This document shows, in pieces, positions 24,001 through 31,877 of a DNA stretch of 64,000 nt. Below the pieces are notes generated by a model. It searched no databases. It worked only from the letters and a program-made list of their open reading frames with translations, and was not told the origin of the DNA. The position numbers and the translations under genes are program-made. Origin of the DNA: Mesobacillus foraminis (lineage in GTDB: Bacteria > Bacillota > Bacilli > Bacillales > Cytobacillaceae); the NCBI RefSeq assembly GCF_004340465.1, contig NZ_SLVV01000006.1, positions 186,001 to 250,000 on the forward strand, read 5' to 3'. How positions within the stretch are numbered: the stretch's first letter is position 1; the number at the start of each line of letters is the position of its first letter.

Positions 24001-24281
24001 CTGTGCCTTCTATCGGGGCTGATGCCTCCCTTGAGAGCATCCTGATCAATGGAAAGCCAATCAGGGGTTTCAAATCTGACCAATTTTCCTACCAGGTAAA
24101 AGCAAAGGGGAATCCATCCGATGCACCGTCTGTCTCAGCAATAACCACTGATCTATTTGCATCCTACCAGGTGGAACACATCTCTGGAAAGCCAGAAAGT
24201 GCCGCCATTACCGTAAAATCAGAGGATGGAACCAAGACAGAAACCTATACGATCCTTTTTGAGGAAAAAGGCAGGGAGTAG
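21075..24281 (+). CDS. Secreted multi-domain GH30-type glycosidase
   Basis: 1068 residues, TTG start nine nt after AAGGAGG. A signal peptide covers about 1-37 (cleavage after YAS). The GH30-like catalytic region runs from about 45 to 480, with acid/base E243 in SPVNEPN and nucleophile E342 in LWMSEVDLS. FDGWGTALVWFGN and FEAFSNSAPYFM resemble endo-beta-1,6-galactanases of GH30, though a related xylan or glucan specificity is not excluded. Next come a ricin-type beta-trefoil (~535-680, three QxW-like repeats), two Ig-like domains with (W)(N/D)PI(D/E)P motifs (~685-835), a discoidin-like carbohydrate-binding domain (~840-985) and a final Ig-like domain (~995-1068). No sortase motif or S-layer domains, so it is probably released. 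It is controlled by cre and two operators. Confidence 0.88.
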   Translation: MLTKEIKQIGKKLLACSSVTALTFSLLAPAATKTYASEGDEVNTAAEKIELDPSYQQAPFDGWGTALVWFGNVTGGWPDKVKNELADALYGEAGLNFNIARYNIGGGDSPETAPYMRLGGAVPGYWNRPAEYGPPGGNTENWKEPENWWNPENPDHWNWEADANQRWWLSAAKERGADTFEAFSNSAPYFMTQSGYVSGNFNPWDDNLKPDQYSNFASYLTTVVDRLQKDMDIEFKTLSPVNEPNTGYWRAKGRQEGSNWSPASQAKITNEVKKQLDEKGLSTVVSAMDETNPGRFRTNWDQYNQTTRDNIGQLNVHTYGTGDRIGARDIAKGSGKRLWMSEVDLSMGGQNHEDIKPGLALSERIQADIQQLEPEAWVLWQAIEDEVNMSPEHENGNWGLIQVDFTGKDFTIYKNKKYYAMGNYSKFIRPGDQIINSNNQNTLAAINKDEKSLVVVYTNSSSEEKTVNFDLSGFETVKETSAATPYVTSSSDNLKKKEEIKVAGQQLSAVVQPQSITTFVVNGISGVSKDSSFLNSRDNYKMTNLNSGKVLDVAQNGKSIVQKTYDRDKAGQQWSIQKVTDGNSSKEHYKIVDQESGQVIGVENGGAVLQKDENSASQKWMVSTYGNQEYTLINVQNGQLLEVGGSSTKEDASVGVWHPNAGKNQVWKFAKAGIAAIEPAHVVDTKKKRAPEMPEEVTAIYGDGERVEKPVKWNPIDPEEYERETTFKVTGTVEGTAIEAVATVTVSKVESVESVKVKTVPGKAPAMPQFVPAQLETGSQGNVRVEWDPIEPALYESLGKFTVKGSIPYSPVKVFAQVQVTEPALQNIALNPPNSGQEFPKASASFTGMYDKASNVNDGDISSIRWTNWDPNSWRAEDWVALDFGEEDTISKLDFHFYDDGGGTRPAASLHLEYWDGVQWKKIEGTQLDVQAKKEVTLSFEPIKTSKIRAVMKAMEGACIAISEIKVWGKGDVTKAVPSIGADASLESILINGKPIRGFKSDQFSYQVKAKGNPSDAPSVSAITTDLFASYQVEHISGKPESAAITVKSEDGTKTETYTILFEEKGRE

Positions 24282-24302
24282 ATTCCTGCAGTCAGAACCG
24301 AT

Positions 24303-24338
24303 ATCATAGTTGAGGAAGCCTCCTTCCTCAACTATGAT
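24303..24338 (+). terminator. Perfect 16-bp hairpin after the GH30 gene
   Basis: ATCATAGTTGAGGAAG and CTTCCTCAACTATGAT with a CCTC loop. There is no T-run, so it may stabilise the mRNA 3' end or attenuate read-through into the regulator gene. Confidence 0.6.
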
Positions 24339-24405
24339 GTATACATATATTCATTGATAACCATTTTATAATCACAGCGACATTTATAAACCGAAGGGAA
24401 GACCG

Positions 24406-25437
24406 ATGGTGCAAAAAAAGACATTTACAATCTATGATATTGCCGCAGCAACCAATGTGTCTCCTGCTACTGTATCCCGGGTACTAAATGGCAATTATCC
24501 AGTCAGTAAAAAAACGAAAGAGAAGGTGCTGGCTAAAATACAGGAATATAATTTTAAGCCAAACAGCATCGCCAGAAGCCTGAGCAGAAAAGAAACTAAG
24601 ATGATTGGCATGATTCTTCCGGACATCACTAATCCTTTCTTCTCAAGCGTCTTCATTGAAATAGAAAAAGAGGCCCAAAAAAAGGGATATACCATTTTCC
24701 TGTGTAATTCTATGAATGATCCGGAAATGGAGTCACTCTATTTAAAAGTCCTTTATGAGCGGCAGGTAGAAGGAATTATCATGATGGGCGGAAGGATTAA
24801 CAAAACGGCTACTGTCAGGGAAGAGGCTGAAGAAGTTCTCGAGGTAATGAATAAAATACCTGTTCTGATGATCAATGGGTATATGGAGGGAGTCGACTGC
24901 TATAAGGTAAGGTCTGATGAGAAAAAAGGCTTGAAAATAATGCTTGATCATCTGGCTGAGCTTGGACATAGGAATTTTGGTCTGCTTGGAGGTACGCAAG
25001 GAATCACTGCAACTGACCAAAAAGTGCAGGGGTTCATGCAGTTTCTCAATGAACATGGTTTCCACTATAACCCGGACTGGCATATTTACAGCGGTTTTTC
25101 TGTGGAAAGCGGCCAAGAGGCTATGGAGAAGCTGCTGCGGAACGAGGATCTCCCAACAGCGATTATATGTATCAACGATATGGTTGCATCAGGGGCGTTA
25201 AAAGAATGCGGTCTTCAAGACATCGATCCCCGTCAATTCGCGCTCGCCGGCTATGATGATACATTTGTCGCAAGTATACTGACTCCCAGCCTCACTTCGA
25301 TCAATCATAATTATAAAAAAATGGGCCAGGCAGCTATGGACCTGCTCATTGAGACAGTTGAGGAGGAGGAAAGGACAGAGATTGTCATCGATCCCTTTTT
25401 AACCATAAGGAACTCAACAAAACTCTATATCCGGTAA
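24406..25437 (+). CDS. LacI/GalR-family repressor
   Basis: 343 residues. The N-terminal LacI helix-turn-helix is TIYDIAAATNVSPATVSRVL (8-27) with the hinge helix NSIARSLSRK near 53. Two periplasmic-binding-protein-like lobes follow, with GMILPDITNPFF, VRSDEKKG, LLGG and ALAGYDD at the expected places. It should bind an oligosaccharide or sugar breakdown product and release the two TAGAAACC-type palindromes before the GH30 gene. It is the only other gene of the locus, with a gap of 124 bp and its own terminator. No sugar transporter or second hydrolase is adjacent. Confidence 0.9.
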   Translation: MVQKKTFTIYDIAAATNVSPATVSRVLNGNYPVSKKTKEKVLAKIQEYNFKPNSIARSLSRKETKMIGMILPDITNPFFSSVFIEIEKEAQKKGYTIFLCNSMNDPEMESLYLKVLYERQVEGIIMMGGRINKTATVREEAEEVLEVMNKIPVLMINGYMEGVDCYKVRSDEKKGLKIMLDHLAELGHRNFGLLGGTQGITATDQKVQGFMQFLNEHGFHYNPDWHIYSGFSVESGQEAMEKLLRNEDLPTAIICINDMVASGALKECGLQDIDPRQFALAGYDDTFVASILTPSLTSINHNYKKMGQAAMDLLIETVEEEERTEIVIDPFLTIRNSTKLYIR

Positions 25438-25472
25438 AAATCCCTGCCTACACAAGTGGCAGGGATTTTTTA
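25435..25472 (+). terminator. Terminator of lacI-type gene
   Basis: AAAAATCCCTGCC/GGCAGGGATTTTTT arms around TACACAAGT. Confidence 0.9.
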
Positions 25473-25595
25473 TGTTTATGAGTGGTTTTTAAAAAATTGT
25501 ATGATTCTTATCAATATTCTACCCATTCCCGGAAAGAAATTATATAATGGTAAAAAAAGTTCTCGAATTGAGAACTACGAGGGAGTAAACGAATC

Positions 25596-25790
25596 ATGTA
25601 TTGTTTGGCTAGCAACCAATATAACTATCATGTCTATGGCCATATCCATGAAGTTGAAATGTTTATCCAACCAAACTCCGATTTAAAATGGGAGCTTAGT
25701 ACGTACAGCAGCAAATCACTTCTCATGGACCGAGTAGGCGTCATTGAAAGCAACCAGTCTTCTACTGTGATCAGCCTGTTGGAGGGCTGA
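25596..25790 (+). CDS. Small hypothetical protein
   Basis: 64 residues. ATG ten nt after GAGGGAG, preceded by a hairpin AGTTCTC/GAGAACT (about 25557-25576). The product starts MYCLASNQYNYHVYGHIHEV, is soluble and mixed in character, and has no motif I know. The ribosome-binding site supports it, but nothing else does. No terminator is seen. Confidence 0.4.
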   Translation: MYCLASNQYNYHVYGHIHEVEMFIQPNSDLKWELSTYSSKSLLMDRVGVIESNQSSTVISLLEG

Positions 25791-26326
25791 AGAGTCCAGG
25801 CAGGAAAGGTGCGGGTCAAAGGCTGCCTGCAATTTCAAAGGGGCAGGCGGAGTAAAAAAGTATAAGTGACTCAGCAGAAGGGATTTGAAGGTCGAGAGAA
25901 TAAGTCTCCATAATAGGGATTCATACGGACAGACAAAGCAACAAGTCTCCATAGAATGGCTTCATATGCAGACGAAGCAGTAAGCCGTGAGAGCAGTGTA
26001 AATTTCATCAATCGACTGGAGGGTCATCCCTTGGGACTGGAGCGCAAAAGAAGACTGTTTTTCGACTGTTCATCTGTGCACCTAATAATTGAGTCTGAAA
26101 CATTCCCTATTCTTATGGAGAAGTGGCAACTCCAGGGATCATTCTGTTCCTGCGGCCTGCACCAGTTTCTGGCTTATTTTCAAAATGATTAAGAACATAA
26201 GTAAATGATGTTCTCTTTTCTAAATGAATGGTAAAATGAAGCTATAAAAAAGTGATATTTGTTGTTTATCTCAATACCTGTTCCACCATCAGGGTCAACC
26301 ACGAATGTATTGGAGAATAGCATGCT
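25791..26326. other. Non-coding stretch with direct repeats
   Basis: No convincing gene. It contains the ~41-bp direct repeat listed separately. An open frame starting at 25956 lies partly in that repeat and has no ribosome-binding site, so I leave it out. Confidence 0.5.
25902..25985 (+). repeat. ~41-bp direct repeat, two copies
   Basis: AAGTCTCCATA at 25902 and again at 25943. Each copy continues with a TTCATA(C/T)G...CAGAC(A/G)AAGCA segment. Sequence differences are scattered, so it is an old repeat. Each copy divides into two ~20-21-bp halves. Confidence 0.7.
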
Positions 26327-26980
26327 ATGGAAAAAATCACACATTCATTGCAAAACTTTAGACTAACAAAAGATATTAAAAAGCTGCTCCAACAGATTAA
26401 TCCATTATTGAAGGATGAAAAAGACCTGTCTGTGATCTTTACAAAATTGTATCAGCAGGACTTGATTGGAGAGCAGGAATTTTTAGCGATCCAAACAAAG
26501 TTCATGCTGAATAAGTTTACGGCAATTATGGAAAGGAATTTTACTGATTTAACGTGTGGAATCTATCTTTACGAAGAGAAGGAAAAAACCCTTTGGAATG
26601 GTGCTTCTCCCAGCGTGGCTTCCGCCTATAATGAATATACCAATGGATTGGTCGTCAAGGATGATATTGTGCAGGGCGATGAGATCCCTGTTTATGTAAA
26701 AGGTTCAATCGCCATCCCTGATTTAGAGAAAGGTGAGGATCTTACCTCACTTAACCATAAAAAAGACCTTCTGAAGAGTGGGTACAAGTCCATATGTTTA
26801 ATACCGCTTGAACACAATGGTCATACGATTGGCCATACAACCATGTTTTCGAAAGAAATCAGAACTTACACCACAGAGGAAATGAATGCTTTTGCGGAAT
26901 ATAATAAACTCATAGAAGGGAAGTTAATGGAGATAAAAAATTTGCTTATTACTACAATTAAAAATACTAAAGCACTTTGA
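26327..26980 (+). CDS. GAF-domain protein
   Basis: 217 residues, no membrane segment. The first 70 residues are helical (DIKKLLQQINPLLKDEKDLS). From about 70 to 205 there is a GAF-like fold: CGIYLYEEKEKTLWNGASPS, then SGYKSICLIPLEHNGHTIGH, then TTEEMNAFAEYNKLIEGKL. GAF domains sense small ligands or oxidants, but the ligand cannot be inferred. The next gene, an XRE regulator, begins 17 nt downstream, so the two likely form an operon in which a sensor accompanies a repressor. Confidence 0.65.
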   Translation: MEKITHSLQNFRLTKDIKKLLQQINPLLKDEKDLSVIFTKLYQQDLIGEQEFLAIQTKFMLNKFTAIMERNFTDLTCGIYLYEEKEKTLWNGASPSVASAYNEYTNGLVVKDDIVQGDEIPVYVKGSIAIPDLEKGEDLTSLNHKKDLLKSGYKSICLIPLEHNGHTIGHTTMFSKEIRTYTTEEMNAFAEYNKLIEGKLMEIKNLLITTIKNTKAL

Positions 26981-26997
26981 TAAAAAAAGGTGATGGA

Positions 26998-27372
26998 ATG
27001 ATTGGCTTTGGAAAAAGATTAAGAGAACTGCGGTTGGAAAACGGGCTGACCATGGAAAATGCTGCAAAAATTGTTGGGATTGCGAAGTCAACGTATGCCG
27101 GTTATGAGTCGGAGTTTCGACAGCCTTCATTGGATAAATTAAGTCTGTTTGCCGACCACTATCGGGTATCCGTGGATTATCTGTTATCTTTAACGGAAAC
27201 AAAGCGTACAGGAGATCTCGACTCTCTTGATGCAAAGGAATTGTTTTCGAAGAAACATCTCCATTGGGAAGGCGTTCCGCTTGAAGAGGACGAACTGAGT
27301 CAAATTAAAGATTTATTAGAAGCCATAACAGCGAAAAAATCAAATAAGAAATTGGATAAGGATATGGGTTAA
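26998..27372 (+). CDS. XRE-family DNA-binding regulator
   Basis: 124 residues from ATG 26998, behind AAGGTGATGG. The XRE helix-turn-helix fills about 4-60: FGKRLRELRLENGLTMENAA, TYAGYESEFRQPSLDKL and FADHYRVSVDYLL. A C-terminal charged helix (LSQIKDLLEAITAKKSNKK) probably mediates dimerisation or partner binding, as in SinR/ImmR-type repressors. It overlaps almost directly with the GAF gene. Targets unknown. Confidence 0.85.
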   Translation: MIGFGKRLRELRLENGLTMENAAKIVGIAKSTYAGYESEFRQPSLDKLSLFADHYRVSVDYLLSLTETKRTGDLDSLDAKELFSKKHLHWEGVPLEEDELSQIKDLLEAITAKKSNKKLDKDMG

Positions 27373-27405
27373 CGGCAGACTGCCAAACGGATTCATGTTT
27401 ACTAT

Positions 27406-27428
27406 GAGGGTACCGAGGTACTCTTTTT
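27406..27428 (+). terminator. Terminator of GAF-XRE operon
   Basis: GAGGGTACC/GGTACTC stem with one bulge and seven T. Confidence 0.7.
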
Positions 27429-27461
27429 TTATTGGCGTTTCCTTTATTGGAGGCTAAAGAA

Positions 27462-27489
27462 AAAAGAGACGCCCAGGTCCCTTTTTTCT
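27462..27489 (-). terminator. Terminator of the hemolysin III gene
   Basis: On the minus strand GGGAC/GTCTC with loop CTGGGC, then six T. Confidence 0.6.
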
Positions 27490-27508
27490 CTGCAAACTTT
27501 ATTCATCT

Positions 27509-28147
27509 TTATGGCAGCAGGTAAAGCACGGAGAAAAAGTGGCAAATCGTGCCTCCCAAAACAAATAGATGCCAAACGGCGTGATGGTGCTTAAATAATC
27601 TCCACATATAGAAAATCGCCCCAACCGTATACATGATTCCGCCAATTTCCAGGAGCAAAAGGCCTGTTGGGTGCAAGTTGGAAACTAAGTCGTTCCACGC
27701 GAATACAATCAGCCACCCCATAATGATGTACAAGATAGTTGAGGTGAAAAGGAACTTTTTAACAAAGAAAGATTTAAATACAGTCCCGGCGATGGCAAGT
27801 CCCCAGACAATACCGAATAAGGTCCATCCGATCCAGCCCTTCACTGCGATCAGCATAAAAGGTGTATAGGTCCCGGCGATAAAAAAATAGATGGAAGAGT
27901 GATCCATGATTTCAAAGAAGTCTTTTGCCCGTCCCGGCCGGAGCGCATGGACAAAAGTGGAAGAGGTATATAAAAGGATCATTGTCACCCCAAAAATCGT
28001 AAAACTGACAATATGCCAGGCTGTTCCGTCGAGAGAAGAAAAGACAATTAATGAAACGAGTGCCGCTATGCTAAGCAGGACTCCAAAGCCATGTGTAATA
28101 GAGTTGGACCATTCTTCTTCTTTGGTAAAAACATGAGTATTGGCCAA
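27509..28147 (-). CDS. Hemolysin III / PAQR family membrane protein (YplQ-like)
   Basis: 212 residues with seven hydrophobic helices. Family motifs are present: EEWSNSITHG at the start, DHSSIYFFIAGTYTPF near 82-97, and the C-terminal HHAVWHLFVLGGTICHFF with its histidines. These residues form the metal site of the PAQR/HlyIII fold. The role in Bacillus is unsettled (membrane fluidity has been proposed for YplQ-type proteins); true haemolysis is doubtful. The start is TTG, eight nt after GGAAGG. Single gene, convergent with the XRE gene. Confidence 0.88.
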   Translation of the reverse strand: MANTHVFTKEEEWSNSITHGFGVLLSIAALVSLIVFSSLDGTAWHIVSFTIFGVTMILLYTSSTFVHALRPGRAKDFFEIMDHSSIYFFIAGTYTPFMLIAVKGWIGWTLFGIVWGLAIAGTVFKSFFVKKFLFTSTILYIIMGWLIVFAWNDLVSNLHPTGLLLLEIGGIMYTVGAIFYMWRLFKHHHAVWHLFVLGGTICHFFSVLYLLP

Positions 28148-28322
28148 GTTGCATCCTTCCTTTCAATTGAACTTTAAAGTACGAGAATGCTCATTATTAT
28201 ATGCTTTATATCGATGGTTTACTAGTGATGAATGTCATGCGGAGTAAAAAGAACTTGTTACGTTCGGGCAAAAAAACAAAATGACCATCACGAAAATAGA
28301 AAAAAATTTTGTTTATTTCATG

Positions 28323-28350
28323 TGTAACTTTTAAGGGAGGTGTCTGTCTA
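28323..28350 (+). promoter_or_regulatory. ECF-type autoregulatory promoter candidate
   Basis: TGTAAC (28323-28328), 16-nt spacer, TGTCTA (28345-28350). This fits the AAC / CGTC-like pattern and spacing of Bacillus ECF sigma promoters and lies directly before the sigma gene. Confidence 0.6.
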
Positions 28351-28374
28351 TAATTGACAGAGAGGAGAAATAGG

Positions 28375-28875
28375 ATGTCTGACCCGAGAATCGAGATTTA
28401 CATGACCTACAGAAATGCTATCTATCTATATTTATATCGGTTAACGATGAACGAGCACCTTGCCGAGGATTTGACACAAGACACCTTTCTCCGTGCTTTC
28501 CGATCTCTTGCCGGTTTCCGGGGGGACGCATCAATGAAAACGTGGCTTTTCAAAATTGCACGCAATACTTACCTTAATTTTGTGAAGAAAAAACAATCAC
28601 TGCTGGAGGTACATACTGAAAAAATGGATGAAGAGCTGGCGGTCCAGCCCGATCCCTATAAACAAATTGATGATCAATTATTCATTCAATACACATTGGT
28701 AAGGCTTCCTGAAAAGGATCGTACCTATATTATTTTGCGAGATGGGAATGGATTAACTTATGAAGAAATTTCATTGATTACGAATCAAACGATCGGTCAG
28801 GTCAAGGTGGGTCTGTACAGGGCACGGAAAAAATTTCGTAAGCTATATCTGCAGGAAGGGGGAGAGGGAGAATGA
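28375..28875 (+). CDS. ECF RNA polymerase sigma factor
   Basis: 166 residues from ATG 28375 (AGAGGAG upstream). Region 2 contains YLYRLTMNEHLAEDLTQDTF and RAFRSLAGFRGDASMKTWLF; region 4 contains VRLPEKDRTYIILRDGNGLT and YEEISLI. These are the two domains of an extracytoplasmic-function sigma factor. Its stop overlaps the ATG of the next gene (ATGA), a zinc-finger anti-sigma factor, so the two are translationally coupled. An ECF-like promoter just upstream suggests self-activation. The stress sensed is unknown. Confidence 0.9.
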   Translation: MSDPRIEIYMTYRNAIYLYLYRLTMNEHLAEDLTQDTFLRAFRSLAGFRGDASMKTWLFKIARNTYLNFVKKKQSLLEVHTEKMDEELAVQPDPYKQIDDQLFIQYTLVRLPEKDRTYIILRDGNGLTYEEISLITNQTIGQVKVGLYRARKKFRKLYLQEGGEGE

Positions 28876-30356
28876 ACTTAGACCATGAGGTAGTGAAAGA
28901 TTTATATCCGTTATATATGGAAGAAGAATTAAGCCCCACCGTGAACAAAGCGGTGGATGAACATCTGCAGGAATGTGAAGGATGCCGGAACAGCTATGAA
29001 ACCGGGGAGGGTTTCTATGATTCCTTAAAGGAAATTGAAAAACCAAAAGCACCAGAATCCATGGATGAGAAACTCCTGCTTCGGCTGAAGCTGAATCGAT
29101 TAAAATGGGTAGCCCTTATTTTGACTGGAATTATTTTAACCATGATTATGACTGATTATAAAAATGAACGCGAGAATCTTTTCAGGGCCGTAAGTGATTA
29201 TTTTGGCACACAAAGATATTTGCCTAACCATTTGGGAGTTATAAAAGATAAAGATCACAGTGACCTGCGGAATATTGAAGAAGGGATTTTGCAGCTTTCA
29301 GAAGACCGGTTTGCCATGGAGGAACATTTTAATTTCATTGAAAAAGGGAGGCTGGAGGACACAGATTATTATTTAAGCATGGATACGGCGTCCTTCCTCA
29401 CAATGATTGAAATGATGCAATTTCGCTATGACCAGGGGATGTGGTCTGAAACCGATGAGGCAGCCTATAAGGCCATTCAGGAGAATTTTAAAGATCTAAG
29501 TGAAGCTGCAACGAAGGAATATCGAAAAATGCATCATGGATATAGTTCTTACCTTGAACTGGTGGATGTCAAAGAACTTGAACAATTTTATGAACATATG
29601 AATGAGCTAATCAGCAGCTATAACACTTTTCATAAACTCCCGGACCAATTAAAACCGCTCAGTGAAAGAGCGTTGAAAAGACGGATTGCCCTAGCATTAA
29701 ATATTCCAAAGCTGAAAAGCATTGATCTTAAAAAAGAGAGTCCTTTAAACGACGATGCCTATACATTCCGATTCAGTGTCTCGGGAAAATTCGAAGGAAC
29801 AATCTATGGAATGAGCGGTCAAATAAGGGAAATACAGAGCCAATATAGCACTTTGTCTGATGCGCCACTCATGAGTAAAGAAAAAGCTGAAGAAAAAGCG
29901 AAAGGGTATTTCGAAAAAATTTATGGTCGCAGTGCAAATGGATTTGAGCTCGTCCCATTAGGATTCAATTATAATGTCAACTCGGACGACACTCGATTCA
30001 AGGTGTATAGCTATAACCTCGTTCCTGTTGTGGACGGTTATAAACTTTATACTCCTTTTGAGAGTGGATTCTTCCTGCATATTGATGCCAGGACGGGAGA
30101 ACTGAATAGCTTTGTCCACAACCGTCATGTTCCTTCTTTTGAGGAATTGGATCAAACCAATTCTTTAATAAGGGTTTCCAAAGAGTCTCTTAATAAAAAA
30201 GGATTGGACGTAAAGGACACGGTGATCATTTATTCAGCACTGACAGGAACTTTTGAACTGGTTTATATGGTGCCTTCGATTGAGGATTTTCAGGATGGGA
30301 AATTTTATTCGGCAAAGAATGGGAAAGAAGACAGGATCTATGTACATGACAGATAA
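28872..30356 (+). CDS. Transmembrane anti-sigma factor with large extracellular domain
   Basis: 494 residues. The cytoplasmic end has the zinc anti-sigma motif H31-x3-C35-x2-C38 (EHLQECEGC). One membrane helix follows at about 77-94 (WVALILTGIILTMIM). The remaining ~400 residues lie outside and include a helical region (100-270) and a C-terminal part with PepSY/YpeB-like strands (MSKEKAEEKAKGYFEKIYG, YRLVPVVDGYKL-type pattern). It should hold the ECF sigma factor at the membrane until a surface signal arrives, probably by proteolysis. The outer part is unusually large for this class. It ends in a terminator. Confidence 0.85.
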   Translation: MNLDHEVVKDLYPLYMEEELSPTVNKAVDEHLQECEGCRNSYETGEGFYDSLKEIEKPKAPESMDEKLLLRLKLNRLKWVALILTGIILTMIMTDYKNERENLFRAVSDYFGTQRYLPNHLGVIKDKDHSDLRNIEEGILQLSEDRFAMEEHFNFIEKGRLEDTDYYLSMDTASFLTMIEMMQFRYDQGMWSETDEAAYKAIQENFKDLSEAATKEYRKMHHGYSSYLELVDVKELEQFYEHMNELISSYNTFHKLPDQLKPLSERALKRRIALALNIPKLKSIDLKKESPLNDDAYTFRFSVSGKFEGTIYGMSGQIREIQSQYSTLSDAPLMSKEKAEEKAKGYFEKIYGRSANGFELVPLGFNYNVNSDDTRFKVYSYNLVPVVDGYKLYTPFESGFFLHIDARTGELNSFVHNRHVPSFEELDQTNSLIRVSKESLNKKGLDVKDTVIIYSALTGTFELVYMVPSIEDFQDGKFYSAKNGKEDRIYVHDR

Positions 30357-30364
30357 AGGGTAAT

Positions 30365-30396
30365 GGACTGCTTTTACAACAGGCAGTCCTTTTTTG
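30365..30396 (+). terminator. Terminator of sigma/anti-sigma operon
   Basis: GGACTGC/GCAGTCC stem and seven T. Confidence 0.85.
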
Positions 30397-30596
30397 ATCA
30401 CTTATTAGAAAAACAAACAGGTCAATTAGGGTTGCAGCTGTCACAAATTTTTCTTCTTTTCCCACCCCAAGCATCAATTTGAATCACAGAACCTTAAGTT
30501 TCCCATTTAAAAGGTTTTCTGCTTCGCATTCCGTATGACTTAGAGTCTTTCCGCAGAAAATAAGATACTACTTTCTGGATCAAGGGAGGAGGAACA

Positions 30597-31805
30597 ATGG
30601 TTTCCTACAACGATATCGTCAAAGCGCGCGAGAACATGAAGGGGATTGTCCATCAAACACCTTTGGACTATTCGAAAACGTTTAGCGGCTTTTCTGACAA
30701 TGAGGTGTATTTAAAGCTTGAAAACCTGCAAAAGACAGGGTCTTTCAAGGTGCGCGGCTCCTATAACAAGATGATTTCCCTGCGGAAAGAGGAATTGGGG
30801 AAAGGGGTAGTTGCGGCGTCGGCCGGAAACCATGCGCAGGGGGTAGCGTATTCAAGCGAGATGCTCGGCATCCCTTGTACGATTGTTATGCCAACAGGCG
30901 CCCCTCTTAGTAAAATTGAGGCGACAAAGGGGTATGGCGCAAAGGTTGTGCTGCAGGGAGCTGTTTTCGACGAGGCGCTGGCCCATGCAATGGAACTGAA
31001 GGACCGGAGCGGAGCGGCTTTCGTGCATGCCTTTGATGATGAAGCGATCATTGCCGGGCAAGGAACAGTAGGGCTGGAGATAATGGAGCAGCTGCCTGAC
31101 GTTGATGCGATTGTGTGTCCTGTGGGCGGAGGGGGACTGATCGCCGGTTTGGCGGCAGCCGTAAAAGAAAGGAATCCGTCGGTCCAGGTGTATGGGGTAG
31201 AGGCCATGGCTTGCACGAGTATGGCGCAATCGGTGAAGGGAAAAAAGCCCCTTACCGTCGAGGCCAGCCCGACCATGGCCGATGGCATTGCGGTCAAAAG
31301 GCCCGGCAACCTGACGTTCGAGCTGGTTCAACGGTATGTAGATGATTTATTTTGTGTGGATGAAATGGAAATTGCTCAGACGATGCTCATGCTGCTTGAA
31401 CGGAACAAGTTGCTGGTCGAAGGGTCAGGTGCCAGCTCGCTTTCTGCCCTGCTTTATCAAAAACTTCCGATAAAAAATAAAAAAGTGGTCACCGTCATCA
31501 GCGGAGGAAATGTGGATGTAAGTTTTATTTCCCGAATTATTGAAAGAGGAATGGTCGAGGCAGGGCGCTTTGTCCAATATCGCACGATTCTGAAAGACAA
31601 GCCCGGCAACCTGGAGAAGGTTCTTGAGATTGTAACAGAGCATCACGGGAACATCATGGACATCTCCTTAAGTCACATGGGGGACAGAATCTATCCTGGC
31701 TATGCACAGCTGACGCTTTCCGTAGAGACGAGGGACAGAAAGCATATTGAAGAAATCTTTGAAGCATTCAAGAAAAAAGGGTATACAGCAGATATTGTCC
31801 AGTAA
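30597..31805 (+). CDS. ilvA: Threonine ammonia-lyase (with ACT domain)
   Basis: 402 residues. It is a fold-type II PLP enzyme that converts threonine to 2-oxobutanoate and ammonia. The PLP lysine is K51 in TGSFKVRGSYNK, the phosphate-binding loop is PVGGGGLIAG near 175-184, and SAGNHAQG is present. A single short ACT-like regulatory domain lies at about 325-402 (YRTILKDKPGNLEKVLEIV), the layout of the short ilvA/tdcB type. That type may be catabolic or feed isoleucine synthesis; no ilv genes are adjacent. ATG start behind AAGGGAGGAGG. The GC content by eye is higher than in neighbouring genes. A terminator follows. Confidence 0.88.
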   Translation: MVSYNDIVKARENMKGIVHQTPLDYSKTFSGFSDNEVYLKLENLQKTGSFKVRGSYNKMISLRKEELGKGVVAASAGNHAQGVAYSSEMLGIPCTIVMPTGAPLSKIEATKGYGAKVVLQGAVFDEALAHAMELKDRSGAAFVHAFDDEAIIAGQGTVGLEIMEQLPDVDAIVCPVGGGGLIAGLAAAVKERNPSVQVYGVEAMACTSMAQSVKGKKPLTVEASPTMADGIAVKRPGNLTFELVQRYVDDLFCVDEMEIAQTMLMLLERNKLLVEGSGASSLSALLYQKLPIKNKKVVTVISGGNVDVSFISRIIERGMVEAGRFVQYRTILKDKPGNLEKVLEIVTEHHGNIMDISLSHMGDRIYPGYAQLTLSVETRDRKHIEEIFEAFKKKGYTADIVQ

Positions 31806-31819
31806 CACATATGCAAAAT

Positions 31820-31846
31820 AGGCAAGCCCGTATGACGGGCTTGCCT
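31820..31846. terminator. Terminator between convergent genes
   Basis: AGGCAAGCCCGT/ACGGGCTTGCCT 12-bp stem, then CTAATTT. Near-symmetrical, so it may act both ways. Confidence 0.75.
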
Positions 31847-31877
31847 CTAATTTATAATGGAATAGTAAAATGTCAGG

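Noticed and set aside
25956-26192. 78-codon + frame
   Set aside because: Starts inside a direct repeat without a ribosome-binding site and has no protein-like character.
30761-31331. Long minus frames opposite threonine ammonia-lyase
   Set aside because: Shadow frames of a clear enzyme gene with higher GC; no start signals.
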